Origin: Fulvivirga ligni
GTDB lineage: Bacteria > Bacteroidota > Bacteroidia > Cytophagales > Cyclobacteriaceae
Length of the DNA stretch: 64,000 nucleotides
Assembly: GCF_021389935.1 (NCBI RefSeq)
Contig: NZ_CP089979.1
Coordinates: 4,569,001-4,633,000 of the forward strand
Direction of reading: 5' to 3'
Shown one piece after another: positions 25,162-34,675 of the stretch; positions within the stretch are counted from its first letter, which is position 1; every line of letters begins with the position of its first letter. The position numbers and the translations under genes were made by a program. The notes beneath the pieces were generated by a model. The model had not been told where the DNA came from, made no database searches, and worked only from the letters and a program-made list of their open reading frames with translations.

Positions 25162-26319
25162 TTACTCCAACAGTCCCTCCTCATGCAGTAAAGCTGCTGC
25201 CTCCACTAACATAACTCCGCTAAGTTGAGTAGAGAAATCTACGCGATCTCCAGGAGAAGTTTTCCAGTTTGAATTACTGAGCATAGATGGCCTTTTCAAT
25301 CCCTTTTCATAGAAAGTTTCTGCGTTAAACTGAAAGAAATCCTGAAAGCTCTTTCTATTGGCCTCGTTAATATCTGGGTGTAGTATGAGCGTTGTGAAAT
25401 ATCTTATTAATATCCCTTTGAAAAGTCCGCCGTCACCCTGACCTTCGTCTCTTAGCATTCCTTCTGTGGTCAACTTAGAACTCGTCATCATAGAAGTAGC
25501 TGTTTTTAATGCCTCATTTAAGTATGCCGCATCTTTGGTTTCATTGTATAATTCTAAAGAAGCTCCAATATAAGTACCTATGTTATAAGTGAATATCCAA
25601 TCTTTATTCACTACTACATCACCATCTACGGTGTTAATGTTGTCCCACACCAGGCCAGTAGCAGGATCTACTAACGTGTTTTTTTGCCAATCATATATTT
25701 TCTTGGCCCAATCAAAATAATCTTCGCCCCCATCTAACTGGTACAATCGCATTGATAAAATAGCTACTGGTGCATTGGAAACAGCATTTTTACTCAATGG
25801 CGTATTAGTTTTCCAGGTAATTCCCCCATCATAGAGATCACTCCAGCTTTTAATAATCTCACTCCACAATAGTTTGGAGACATCTAAAAAGTAATTATCG
25901 TCAGATGCCTCATAGGCCCTGGTACAGGCAATGGCCAACCAAGCCATATCATCATTAAATTCATTAGGGAAATGACTTCCATTACGGGTATAAATACCTT
26001 CGACTAGTGCTTTAGCTCTACTGATGTAAACATTATCGGCAGTGCGATTATATCCATCTATTAGTACATGAACCATGTGTGCATTCCACCAATAGTTAAA
26101 AAATTCATTTCCCTGATTATCCTGCTTGAAGGTTCCATTTGAACTTAAATAAGTGGTATAGGTGGCGTTCTGCATAGAATCAGCCGTTGCAGACCATGTA
26201 TATTCAATATCTGTTTTGGCCTCCGGATCTCTTAAAGGACTATAGTCATCAATACTACAGGCTGATATTATGAATATCAGAGAGAGCCCTATTAATTTTA
26301 TGATTTGATAAAATTTCAT
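25162..26319 (-). CDS. GH76 endo-alpha-1,6-mannanase lipoprotein
   Basis: Start placed at 26319 rather than 26367, which gives a lipoprotein signal (MKFYQIIKLIGLSLIFIISA then Cys21). The (alpha/alpha)6-type domain carries the paired catalytic aspartates in EFNDDMAWLA (D123, D124), the hallmark of GH76, plus NEFFNYWWNAHM and GGITWKTNT substrate-cleft motifs. GH76 cuts the alpha-1,6-mannan backbone of yeast mannan. As a surface lipoprotein next to SusCD it should produce oligosaccharides for import. Lies 95 bases downstream of the SusE-like gene. Confident family call. Confidence 0.88.
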   Translation of the reverse strand: MKFYQIIKLIGLSLIFIISACSIDDYSPLRDPEAKTDIEYTWSATADSMQNATYTTYLSSNGTFKQDNQGNEFFNYWWNAHMVHVLIDGYNRTADNVYISRAKALVEGIYTRNGSHFPNEFNDDMAWLAIACTRAYEASDDNYFLDVSKLLWSEIIKSWSDLYDGGITWKTNTPLSKNAVSNAPVAILSMRLYQLDGGEDYFDWAKKIYDWQKNTLVDPATGLVWDNINTVDGDVVVNKDWIFTYNIGTYIGASLELYNETKDAAYLNEALKTATSMMTSSKLTTEGMLRDEGQGDGGLFKGILIRYFTTLILHPDINEANRKSFQDFFQFNAETFYEKGLKRPSMLSNSNWKTSPGDRVDFSTQLSGVMLVEAAALLHEEGLLE

Positions 26320-26414
26320 TTGATCTAATATTTTAGAGGCAGATCTAATCATCCGGTTCAGGCACATTCACCTCAACTCAAATGATTAAACCTGCTTATG
26401 ATTCTATGAATTTA

Positions 26415-27527
26415 TTATTTAGGGGTAACTACGTGTGTGTATTCAGGCACAGAAGCATTGAACATCACACTGACATCTGATACAGAATTATCCACTGCGC
26501 TGGCAAACTTAAAGGCATAATCCCAACGGGAGTCGTTTACAGGATACATGTACCAGAACTCGTCTCCAGCATTATCAGGGCGTGAATTGTCACTATTTGC
26601 GCTTCCATACCAGTTAAATTCATCCGTGTTAAAGGTGAAACGAAATTTATAACGTTCATCCCTACCCCAAGATTCCTGCTGGAATTCAATAGACTGATTT
26701 TCGGCCTTCCAGGTTCCATTGCCTACATAAGGTAATTCAAATAAATACTCATCTGACGGTGAGAAGTACAGTTCTACTTTATTAACCACATCCATTTGTA
26801 CATTTCCATTTGAAAAATCCAGGATTAAACGAACTGTCTCACCTGAATAGGCCGATGTAGTTGTACCACCCTCCTTCATTTTACCTTCAACAATAGAGTA
26901 AGTTTGAGCCTCTCCATCTTTACCATCAGCCACAAAATATTCTCCAGATGAAAGGGTAGTATAAATCTCAAAGGTGCTTTCACCCGTCTTTTTAAAGGCT
27001 CGTGCATTCGCCATGTCATCGCCAGTTTCTGTGGCAGTACCGGCTAGGAACACCTCTCCAGGCACAGGAAAACCTGATGGCCTTTGTACCTCGATCAACC
27101 TTGAAGTTTGAACACTTGTTTCATCAACGCCTCTTGTGGCCACCACGGACCATTTCAGTTTTCCAGAGGCTCCTCTACCTATATTGGCTAATCCTGCTAT
27201 CTTATTGAGCTCTGAAAAGGTGAGCGTAAGTGAGCGTGAATACCCATTTCCATCAGAGGCTGTTTTGTATATTGGATCAGAAAGATCACCTGATTCTACA
27301 TCAAAATATACCTCATAAAGTACCACTCCATTATCAGTGGTGGCAGCAGCAGCCCATTCAAAAACCACCGAGCTATTGGCTTCCAGGTCATAAAATGCAT
27401 TATCACTTGGTGAATATAGATCGGTTACAGGGTTTACATCTCCTATTGAAAACGTATTTTCATCATCACAACTAACTGCTAAGGTTACAGCTAGTAAGAG
27501 TAATATTGACTTATATATATTTTTCAT
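26415..27527 (-). CDS. SusE/SusF-like outer-membrane lipoprotein
   Basis: 370 residues with lipoprotein signal (LLAVTLAVSC, Cys20). The N-terminal part (about 35-140) fits the SusE domain: VTDLYSPSDNAFYDLE followed by a Fn3-like strand pattern in FEWAAAATTDNGVVLYEVYF. The remainder has two beta-sandwich starch-binding-like regions (VPGEVFLAGTATETGDD and VELYFSPSDEYLFELPYVG). In Sus-type systems SusE/F bind glycan at the cell surface. Directly after SusD (37-base gap) and before GH76, so it is likely the accessory mannan-binding protein. Confidence 0.8.
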   Translation of the reverse strand: MKNIYKSILLLLAVTLAVSCDDENTFSIGDVNPVTDLYSPSDNAFYDLEANSSVVFEWAAAATTDNGVVLYEVYFDVESGDLSDPIYKTASDGNGYSRSLTLTFSELNKIAGLANIGRGASGKLKWSVVATRGVDETSVQTSRLIEVQRPSGFPVPGEVFLAGTATETGDDMANARAFKKTGESTFEIYTTLSSGEYFVADGKDGEAQTYSIVEGKMKEGGTTTSAYSGETVRLILDFSNGNVQMDVVNKVELYFSPSDEYLFELPYVGNGTWKAENQSIEFQQESWGRDERYKFRFTFNTDEFNWYGSANSDNSRPDNAGDEFWYMYPVNDSRWDYAFKFASAVDNSVSDVSVMFNASVPEYTHVVTPK

Positions 27528-27564
27528 CTTCTTATTTTAAATGTTATTGATTGGTTTGGGTCAA

Positions 27565-29181
27565 TTACCAGTTAGGATTCTGACCTAAATTGGTGTTGAT
27601 GTTCCTTTCATCACGAGGCACTGGCCATAAGTAATGTTTTGATGGATCGAATGATCTTTGAGTTACCCTTAGATAGCCATTATCTATTTCTGACGGTCCA
27701 AACTGAGCCCCGTGTACCCAGCCGTTAAGCACGTCTTCAGCAATACCCCAGCGCCTGATGTCAAATATCCTCAGGCCTTCCATCGCCAATTCTACTCTTC
27801 TATCATTTCTGATCACCTCCCTCATCTCAGCCTGGCTCAGTGCAGCATCATAATCCAATGCATTAGCATCAGTAAATCCAGCTCTTGATCTAAGCATTCC
27901 GATGGTTAAATCCCAATCTGCTGCCCCCAACTTGCTCACTTCATTTTTGGCTTCCGCATACATAAGTAGCACATCTGCGTATCTTATCAGAATAAGATTA
28001 AGACCTGAAGCAAAGCCTGCCTGATGAGTAGGATCATAATATTTTCTCCAATAATAACCAGTAGTTGTTGAAGACGATCCTGAACTATACACATCCAATT
28101 TTTGACCATCAGGTGCGGTGGTTGGGTCTATATAGATAGTATGTGAATCACCTCCTTGCTCTTCCCACTCATAGCCGTCATACACTACTGTATATGTTAG
28201 GCGAGGATCTCTGTTAGAATAAGGATCATTTTCGTCATATCCTGATCCTGAATCATCAATTTCATCGCCATTAAGCATTAAATAGCTATCTACCAGCTCC
28301 TGAGTTGGGGCCATGGCATTTAGCCTTGCACCGGTGGAAAGTGGGGCAAAATCAAAGTACTCACCCCAAGTTCTTAACTGAGGAACGTACTGTAGGCTTA
28401 AAATAACTTCATTATTAAACTGATATTCCGGCAGGAACAATTCTTCATAAGAGGGATGTAAACTGTAAGTCCCATAATCTGATGAGTTCATTAACTTTTC
28501 ACATTCCGTAATCACTCCATTCCAGTTGCCTTCATACAATAACACTCTGGCCTTCAAAGCAATAGCGGCTCCTGCTGTAATCTTACCATTCTCTGCTGCC
28601 GCATAATCCGATTTATTGGGTAGAATCAGAGAAACATCCTCAAGCTCAGATAATATAAATTCCAAAACCTCCTCTCTTGGCGTTCTACTCACTGTAAGGG
28701 CCGTTACAATATCAATATCTGTTTCCAATAATGGCACATCTCCCCACCATGTCATCAGCTGAAAATGCTGGAATGCCCTGATAAATCTGGCCTCAGCTTT
28801 CATCTGTTCACGGGTAGTTTCATCCATATCAGTGATTCTGTCGATATTATCCAGTAGAATATTACAGGTCTTTATCCCTTGGTAGTGATAATTCCACTCA
28901 TCTTTTAACCGCGCCAGAGAAGGATCATAGGTGCCTGATGCCAGTGAGGCCGCTCCAGCCACATCACCTCTTCCATTATAGGCATTATCTGATAGGGCTT
29001 CGTTATAGAAGAAGTAGTTAGAGGTAAGCATTTGTGAGTAAGCCGTGTTTAGCACACTCTGCGCTCTGTCCTCTGTGGTCCAGTAATTTAAGTCTGTGAA
29101 TGAGTTTTCCGGGGCCAGGTCAAGTTCTTTACACCCCATAATTAAGAGACTCATCATTCCGATTATAAATAAATATCTCAT
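27565..29181 (-). CDS. SusD/RagB-family glycan-binding lipoprotein
   Basis: 538 residues; signal MRYLFIIGMMSLLIMGC with lipidation Cys17, then the SusD N-terminus (ELDLAPENSFTDLNYWTTED), TPR-like helices (FIRAFQHFQLMTWWGDVPL), and the conserved C-terminal RRVELAMEGLRIFDIRRWG and YLWPVPRDE. It caps its SusC partner, encoded 10 bases upstream in the same operon, and delivers oligosaccharide to the transporter. The substrate, alpha-mannan, is inferred from GH76 downstream. Confidence 0.92.
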   Translation of the reverse strand: MRYLFIIGMMSLLIMGCKELDLAPENSFTDLNYWTTEDRAQSVLNTAYSQMLTSNYFFYNEALSDNAYNGRGDVAGAASLASGTYDPSLARLKDEWNYHYQGIKTCNILLDNIDRITDMDETTREQMKAEARFIRAFQHFQLMTWWGDVPLLETDIDIVTALTVSRTPREEVLEFILSELEDVSLILPNKSDYAAAENGKITAGAAIALKARVLLYEGNWNGVITECEKLMNSSDYGTYSLHPSYEELFLPEYQFNNEVILSLQYVPQLRTWGEYFDFAPLSTGARLNAMAPTQELVDSYLMLNGDEIDDSGSGYDENDPYSNRDPRLTYTVVYDGYEWEEQGGDSHTIYIDPTTAPDGQKLDVYSSGSSSTTTGYYWRKYYDPTHQAGFASGLNLILIRYADVLLMYAEAKNEVSKLGAADWDLTIGMLRSRAGFTDANALDYDAALSQAEMREVIRNDRRVELAMEGLRIFDIRRWGIAEDVLNGWVHGAQFGPSEIDNGYLRVTQRSFDPSKHYLWPVPRDERNINTNLGQNPNW

Positions 29182-29191
29182 AGTTTCTTGA

Positions 29192-32100
29192 TTAAAAGGT
29201 TATATCTAATCCAAATCCGTAGTAAATCATGGTGGGGTATGCTCTACCGCTGTTAGCTCCACCACTTCTCAGGCTACCATCAAACTCTGATAACTCAGGA
29301 TCAACAAATTTCAATTTTGAAAATGTAAATAGATTCTGTCCTGATACATAGGCTCTTATCTTTTTTGCCCCTATTTTGCTAGCCATATTAGCAGGTACAG
29401 TATAACCGAGCTGAATATTTTTGACTCTTAGATAAGCTGCATTGAATAAGTAAAGATCTGATCCTCTGCGATAGTTATTGGTGTTAGACTGGCTACCGTT
29501 ATCTGCCAACCTGGGAAAAGCAGCGTCGGTGTTCTGAGGAGTCCAATAGTCCAATTGATGCTCATACATGGTCATTCCATAATTAAAATGGAAAGGTTCT
29601 ACAAGCTCTCCACGTAGCATCATAGTACGCTTGCCTACACCTTGCAAGAAGATATTGAGATCAAATCCATTAAACTGAACACTATAGGTAAGTCCATAGG
29701 TTAATCTTGGAAATGGACTACCGAAGACCACCAGGTCATCATCGTCAATCTTACCATCTTCATTAATATCAACATACTTGTTATCTCCAGGGAACAGATT
29801 TGTTAATCCTTCAGGTTTAGCACTGTTCTGAACATCTTCCATGTTTTGGAAGTAGCCATCATGCTTTAGGCCAACATATGAATTATACGGATAGCCCTCG
29901 CGAAGTAAGATCTGTAGTTCTTCCTTTCCCTGAAGTCTTTCATTACCCTGAAAGTCCAAAACCTCGTTTTGGGAGTCACCAAGATTACCAGAGAAAGTAT
30001 GTGTCATCTGACCAGTTTTGTGCACGTAAGATAAAGCTATTTCCCAGCCTCTATTAGCCACTTTACCAGCATTAAAATCTGGAAGCCCGGTTCCAAATAC
30101 ACCTGGTACAGCCGGAGGAACTAAGATATTAGAGGTCACCTTATTGAAGTAATCAAGAGATAGTGTTAGATTACCATCTATGAAGTCCATGTCAGCACCA
30201 ATATTGAGTGTGGCTGCCCTCTCCCATTTCAAATTAGGATTAGCAAAATTGTATCCTGTACCGCCTACACCACTATCATTAAATCCATATGCATTAGGGA
30301 AAGTAAAATAGGTAGTTTGATACTGGTAATTACCAACATTCTGATTTCCTAACACACCATATGAAGCTCTCAATTTGATACCTCCTACACGATCCAGATA
30401 TCCTTTCATAAAATCCTCCTGAGTAACCCTATAGCCTACCGAGGCAGATGGGAAAAATCCCCAACGGTTATCTTCATTAAATTTGGAGGAGCCGTCGTAC
30501 CTAAAGCTGAACTCAGCAAAGTACTTGTTACTAAAATCATAAGAAACTCTACCAAATAGTGAGTTAAGGCTATTTTCAGAAGAACTTTGATTAGAGGTGT
30601 AAGAATCAGGGCTAACAATGGTCTCTGTGGTTGGTGTACCCAGATCAGGATCAGTAAGCGTTTTATATATACCTGTGCCTCTATCTGTATGATTTTCATT
30701 AGATGCTCCTACAAGCAGGTTCAGATTATGATTCTGAGCGAAGTTTTTCATGTACTGAAGTATAAGCTGCGTGTTGAGATCAATAGACTTGCGGCTTTCA
30801 TCGTAAGTATTTCTATTGGCTCCATACAAACCCTTAGGGAAGAAATTCACCTGCTTGGTTCTAGCGAATTGATGATTAGAATACAATGCTCCACCGAACA
30901 CCCCTTTTATAGAAAGGCCATCTAAAATTTCAAATTCTGCCTGCAGGTTTCCAAAAACATTATCATCATCATACTTTCTAAAACCACCTTCTTCCAGTAT
31001 TCCAAGAGAATTAAATTCCTGAAGGACATCATTTGTAAGGAAGCGGCCGAGAGAATCCCTTTGCGCATAAATTAGAGGAACGCGGCTCGCGTCTACTATA
31101 AGTGTACCAGTGCTACTGGAGTGGTCTGTAGTTTCTCTTCGCACATAATTAAGCATTGAAGTGAGTTTAAACCTTCCCAAGTCATTGGTCATGTTCATAC
31201 GGAAATTATACCTCTTCAAACCCTTATCAGGACCCACGAAGTTACTTTCCTGATCCAGGTAGCCCAAGGAAAGAAAATAGGTAGACTGCTCATTACCACC
31301 TGATAAACTCAAATTATGATTTTGTTGCCAGGCCGGTTTTACAATTTCCTCTGCAAACCATTCTTCATCTCCATTTTCCTTAAACTGTCTTATCTGTTCA
31401 GGAGTATAGACTACTGAAGTCTTACCTGCATTAGCTGCAGATTCGTTTCTAAGGATAGCATTCTGATAACCGCTAACAGGCTTCATAAAATAGTGAGGGT
31501 TATTTACTCCCATAAGACCATTGTAGGTGATGGTCATACCCTTGTTTTTCTGTCCCTTTTTGGTGGTAACTACAATCACACCATTATTAGCACGTGATCC
31601 GTAGATGGCTGCACTTCCAGCATCTTTCAGTACTGATACACTGGCAATATCTGACGGGTTGATTAGATTTAGATCACCTCCAACTATTCCATCAATAACT
31701 ATTAGGGGACTATTATCTCCTAAAGTACTAATACCTCTAATGTTGATGTTCATCCGTGCCCCCGGTTCAGAATTAGGCTGCTGTATGATCAAATTAGGAG
31801 CAACACCCTGTAAGGCTTGCGTCATATTCGCATTAGGTCGGCCTTCTAGCTTATCTGCATTAACCTGATCTATTGCTCCCACCACACTAGACTTGCGTTG
31901 GATGCCATAGCCTACTACAACTACCTCATTGAGAGATTGAACATCCATTTTTAGGGTAACATTGATAATATTTTGATCCCCAACCGTCATTTCAATCGTT
32001 TCCATACCAACAAAACTAAAAACGAGGGTAGATTCGTTATCAGGCACCTGAATGGAATACGAACCATCAATATCTGTGATGGTGCCTTTGTTAGTACCTT

Positions 32101-32569
32101 TTATTTGTACTGATACGCCGGGCAATTGCTCTCCATTTTCATCTTTTACAACCCCTGTTACGGTCTGTTCGATGATCACTTCGATAGGCTCATCCTGAAC
32201 TTGATTGAGAGGTATAACATCAATGTTGTTATTTACCTGTCTAAATCTTAATGGAGTCTGCCTGGCGATCTGAATCAATAGATCCGCCACTGACATTCTC
32301 TTTTTAGGCAGATTAATGGTGGCTTTGCTATCAATATTCTTGCGTTCATAGCCAAAGTAATAAGGAGTTTTTGATTCAATTTCAGAGAATACAGATTCAA
32401 GGTTCTGATTATTGAATCCTATGATGAGATAAACTTCTCTTACACTCTTAACTTCTTGTGCTTTCGAGCTACTGGCAAATACTAAGCTCATAGATATAGT
32501 CAGTAGCATTGAAAAAAGTAATAGGTACTTCATAGCGCTTAGAAATAAACTAAGTACATTTTTTTTCAT
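29192..32569 (-). CDS. SusC-family TonB-dependent transporter with STN signalling domain
   Basis: Start placed at 32569: an upstream TTG (32608) and ATG (32596) only read through a leader resembling the cluster's AACCTAAAC motif (CTAAACCTTAAAAGTATG). The product has about 1125 residues. Order: signal peptide, secretin/TonB short N-terminal (STN) domain (about 45-115, FNNQNLESVFSEI), carboxypeptidase-like repeat (VTGVVKDENGEQLPGVSVQI), plug with VVVVGYGIQRKS, and a 22-strand barrel ending in a terminal aromatic (DITF). The STN domain allows contact with the FecR encoded upstream, so the transporter can signal substrate binding to the ECF sigma factor. Confidence 0.92.
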   Translation of the reverse strand: MKKNVLSLFLSAMKYLLLFSMLLTISMSLVFASSSKAQEVKSVREVYLIIGFNNQNLESVFSEIESKTPYYFGYERKNIDSKATINLPKKRMSVADLLIQIARQTPLRFRQVNNNIDVIPLNQVQDEPIEVIIEQTVTGVVKDENGEQLPGVSVQIKGTNKGTITDIDGSYSIQVPDNESTLVFSFVGMETIEMTVGDQNIINVTLKMDVQSLNEVVVVGYGIQRKSSVVGAIDQVNADKLEGRPNANMTQALQGVAPNLIIQQPNSEPGARMNINIRGISTLGDNSPLIVIDGIVGGDLNLINPSDIASVSVLKDAGSAAIYGSRANNGVIVVTTKKGQKNKGMTITYNGLMGVNNPHYFMKPVSGYQNAILRNESAANAGKTSVVYTPEQIRQFKENGDEEWFAEEIVKPAWQQNHNLSLSGGNEQSTYFLSLGYLDQESNFVGPDKGLKRYNFRMNMTNDLGRFKLTSMLNYVRRETTDHSSSTGTLIVDASRVPLIYAQRDSLGRFLTNDVLQEFNSLGILEEGGFRKYDDDNVFGNLQAEFEILDGLSIKGVFGGALYSNHQFARTKQVNFFPKGLYGANRNTYDESRKSIDLNTQLILQYMKNFAQNHNLNLLVGASNENHTDRGTGIYKTLTDPDLGTPTTETIVSPDSYTSNQSSSENSLNSLFGRVSYDFSNKYFAEFSFRYDGSSKFNEDNRWGFFPSASVGYRVTQEDFMKGYLDRVGGIKLRASYGVLGNQNVGNYQYQTTYFTFPNAYGFNDSGVGGTGYNFANPNLKWERAATLNIGADMDFIDGNLTLSLDYFNKVTSNILVPPAVPGVFGTGLPDFNAGKVANRGWEIALSYVHKTGQMTHTFSGNLGDSQNEVLDFQGNERLQGKEELQILLREGYPYNSYVGLKHDGYFQNMEDVQNSAKPEGLTNLFPGDNKYVDINEDGKIDDDDLVVFGSPFPRLTYGLTYSVQFNGFDLNIFLQGVGKRTMMLRGELVEPFHFNYGMTMYEHQLDYWTPQNTDAAFPRLADNGSQSNTNNYRRGSDLYLFNAAYLRVKNIQLGYTVPANMASKIGAKKIRAYVSGQNLFTFSKLKFVDPELSEFDGSLRSGGANSGRAYPTMIYYGFGLDITF

Positions 32570-32651
32570 ACTTTTAAGGTTTAGTGATTTATTCATTAAA
32601 GTGTTCAAGGCCCTTTCATTTTGGACGATGGTTGACGCCTTGAAATCTTAT

Positions 32652-32675
32652 AATATCAGCCTTCGGGCTGGTATT
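32652..32675. terminator. Hairpin between FecR and SusC genes
   Basis: AATATCAGCC pairs with GGCTGGTATT around a TTCG (plus) or CGAA (minus) loop. Its position between regulator and transporter suggests partial termination or mRNA processing. Confidence 0.5.
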
Positions 32676-32690
32676 ATTATCCGCTATCTA

Positions 32691-33737
32691 TTAATTCCAT
32701 ATAACTAGTGTTTTGTCATTTAATTGATAATTGATTTTTTCTACTGAAGCTACTCTTTCTATCACCTGCTCCAGTGATGCATTTTCAAATCTTCCACTAT
32801 ATTTCCATTGGGGCTTTTCCCCTTTCACCTCAATCTTCACCGAATAGAACTTCTCCAGTCTTTTGCAGATTTCATCAAAATCAGCATCCTTAAAAGAGAG
32901 GATTCCTTTGATCCACCCTAACTCTACCTCCGAATTAAATGGATTAATGCCTAATTTCTTTTCTAAGATTGAATAGGTAAGCTGATGCCCGGGGGTAAGC
33001 ACATAACTATCTGCTTTTTTATCATCTTCTTGTTTGATAAGCACTTTACCTTCCTCTAGAGATACCACTATATTGTCTCCATCAGGATAGGCATTCACAT
33101 TAAAAGCTGTGCCTAATGCTGTAGTAGAGAAGCTCTTGCTTTGCACAATGAAAGGACGATCTGGATCCTTTTTCACTTTAAAGTAGGCTTCACCTTCAAG
33201 GATGACTTTCCTTTGATCGGCCTCATTAATATTTGAGGCATAAGAAATACGGGTGTTGGAATTCATCCAAACTTTAGTTCCGTCCGGCAGAAGCGTTTGC
33301 CTTCTCCCTATGTCGTTTTCCTTTATAACAGTTTGATATTCAGGAGCATCTGATTCATCAATAAATAATTGAGAATTAGCAATGAAGTAAATAGCTACCC
33401 CTATGCAGATAACTGCAGCATACTTTAAAATTGATAATACGAAATTAGACTTAGCTCTTGGTTTAAAGTGCCGTGATTTACCTTTACTTTCGCCCTCTTC
33501 CAACAGGATATTTTTAAGAATATCATTTTGTAAATCTTCAATTCCTTGATCTTCTGTAGGATTCTCAACCTGAATTCCCAGAATAATTTCACGTGCCAGC
33601 GATACAGTCTGCCTCTTATCAGGATGATAGCTCATCCACTTACTCCAAAAAGAGTCAAGTTCTTTATCTGGGTTTTTCACCCATCTTACGAATTCATCGT
33701 CAGATAAGAAATCTTCTAAGTTTTGCCTGGCACTCAT
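32691..33737 (-). CDS. FecR-family anti-sigma factor
   Basis: 348 residues. Cytoplasmic N-terminus (about 1-105) ends before a single membrane span (about 108-128, ILKYAAVICIGVAIYFI). The periplasmic part has the FecR fold: RRQTLLPDGTKVWMNSNTRISY, ILEGEAYFKVKKDPDRPFIV and ALGTAFNVNAYPDG, then a C-terminal STN-like segment (ILSFKDADFDEICKRLEKFY). It sequesters the ECF sigma factor encoded 150 bases upstream until the SusC STN domain signals. Stop lies 121 bases before the SusC start. Confidence 0.92.
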   Translation of the reverse strand: MSARQNLEDFLSDDEFVRWVKNPDKELDSFWSKWMSYHPDKRQTVSLAREIILGIQVENPTEDQGIEDLQNDILKNILLEEGESKGKSRHFKPRAKSNFVLSILKYAAVICIGVAIYFIANSQLFIDESDAPEYQTVIKENDIGRRQTLLPDGTKVWMNSNTRISYASNINEADQRKVILEGEAYFKVKKDPDRPFIVQSKSFSTTALGTAFNVNAYPDGDNIVVSLEEGKVLIKQEDDKKADSYVLTPGHQLTYSILEKKLGINPFNSEVELGWIKGILSFKDADFDEICKRLEKFYSVKIEVKGEKPQWKYSGRFENASLEQVIERVASVEKINYQLNDKTLVIWN

Positions 33738-33887
33738 AGGTACTGCATGGTTTCCCCTATATAAGGCAGCAAAGTCTAGGACAACATCGCTTATACTAAA
33801 CTTTTTTTGAAAAATTTTTCAATCAATTGAATATCAATTCATTACAATATTACCTCATGTGAAATATTTAATCAAAAGGATGAAGAC

Positions 33888-34505
33888 TTAGATATCTGAG
33901 AGCTTCAGTCTTAAGGTTTTAAATGCCTTGTACACCAAATTACGTCCCGACTTAATGTCTGTAAACCCCATAAGTTCACAGATCTCTGCATAAGACATAT
34001 TTTCGTAAAAAAGGTAATAGATAGCCTCCTTCTGTCTTGCAGGTAACTGGTTTAATTCGGATTGTAATTTGATCCTTCTTTCTTCACTCAATTGTTGATC
34101 AATCAAATGATGTTCGTAGGAAAGAATGAAATGAAAATTATAAACCTCTTCGAGCTCCCGATCGGAGTGAAACCTTTTATATTTTTTCCCTGAGCGTAGG
34201 ATCAATCTCTTGATAGATTTAAAGAGATATAATTTTATAGAATGCGTGGATGCTAAATTCTGTCTGTTTTTACGGATAGTAATAAACATATCCTGAATGC
34301 AGTCTTTAATTAAGCCTGAATCATTAGTAAACTGTTTGCCGTAATGATACAGCTGTTTGAAGTGAGTGTTGTAAATATGTATGAATGCAGATTCGTTACC
34401 ACTCTTAAACTGATCCCAGATGTGGCTGTCCTTCTCCTGCGCGAAGCCATGAATATCGCCTCGCGTGTTAACAGCATCATCCCTTTTATGATCAGCAGCT
34501 TCCAT
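33888..34505 (-). CDS. ECF sigma factor (sigma-70 family, FecI-like)
   Basis: 205 residues. Region 2 spans about 38-85 (SAFIHIYNTHFKQLYHYG and KDCIQDMFITIRKNR) and region 4 about 145-200 (LPARQKEAIYYLFYENMSY, then a helix-turn-helix in AEICELMGF). It is first in the minus-strand run sigma-FecR-SusC-SusD and should direct transcription of the PUL when released from FecR. A LacI-like operator sits about 80 bases upstream of the start. Confidence 0.92.
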   Translation of the reverse strand: MEAADHKRDDAVNTRGDIHGFAQEKDSHIWDQFKSGNESAFIHIYNTHFKQLYHYGKQFTNDSGLIKDCIQDMFITIRKNRQNLASTHSIKLYLFKSIKRLILRSGKKYKRFHSDRELEEVYNFHFILSYEHHLIDQQLSEERRIKLQSELNQLPARQKEAIYYLFYENMSYAEICELMGFTDIKSGRNLVYKAFKTLRLKLSDI

Positions 34506-34580
34506 CCAGATAATAAATTGAAAATTTAAAACGATTGCAAACCCTAATTAACAAACATTTTAGATGAGAAGCAACAAAGA

Positions 34581-34594
34581 ACAAATCGATTTAG
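34581..34594. promoter_or_regulatory. LacI-type operator-like palindrome (site 2)
   Basis: CAAATCGATTTAG, with a symmetric AAATCGATTT core, lies upstream of the ECF sigma gene that ends at 33888. Confidence 0.45.
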
Positions 34595-34609
34595 CTGGCT
34601 AGAAATGAA

Positions 34610-34647
34610 AAAAGTTTCAACCTGATTACTACAGATTGAAACTTTTT
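34610..34647. terminator. Terminator downstream of the GH92 pair
   Basis: AAAAGTTTCAA (34610-34620) pairs perfectly with TTGAAACTTTT (34636-34646), with A and T runs outside. It separates the second PUL from the first. Confidence 0.75.
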
Positions 34648-34675
34648 AATATCAAATAAAATAAAACTTATTTTA

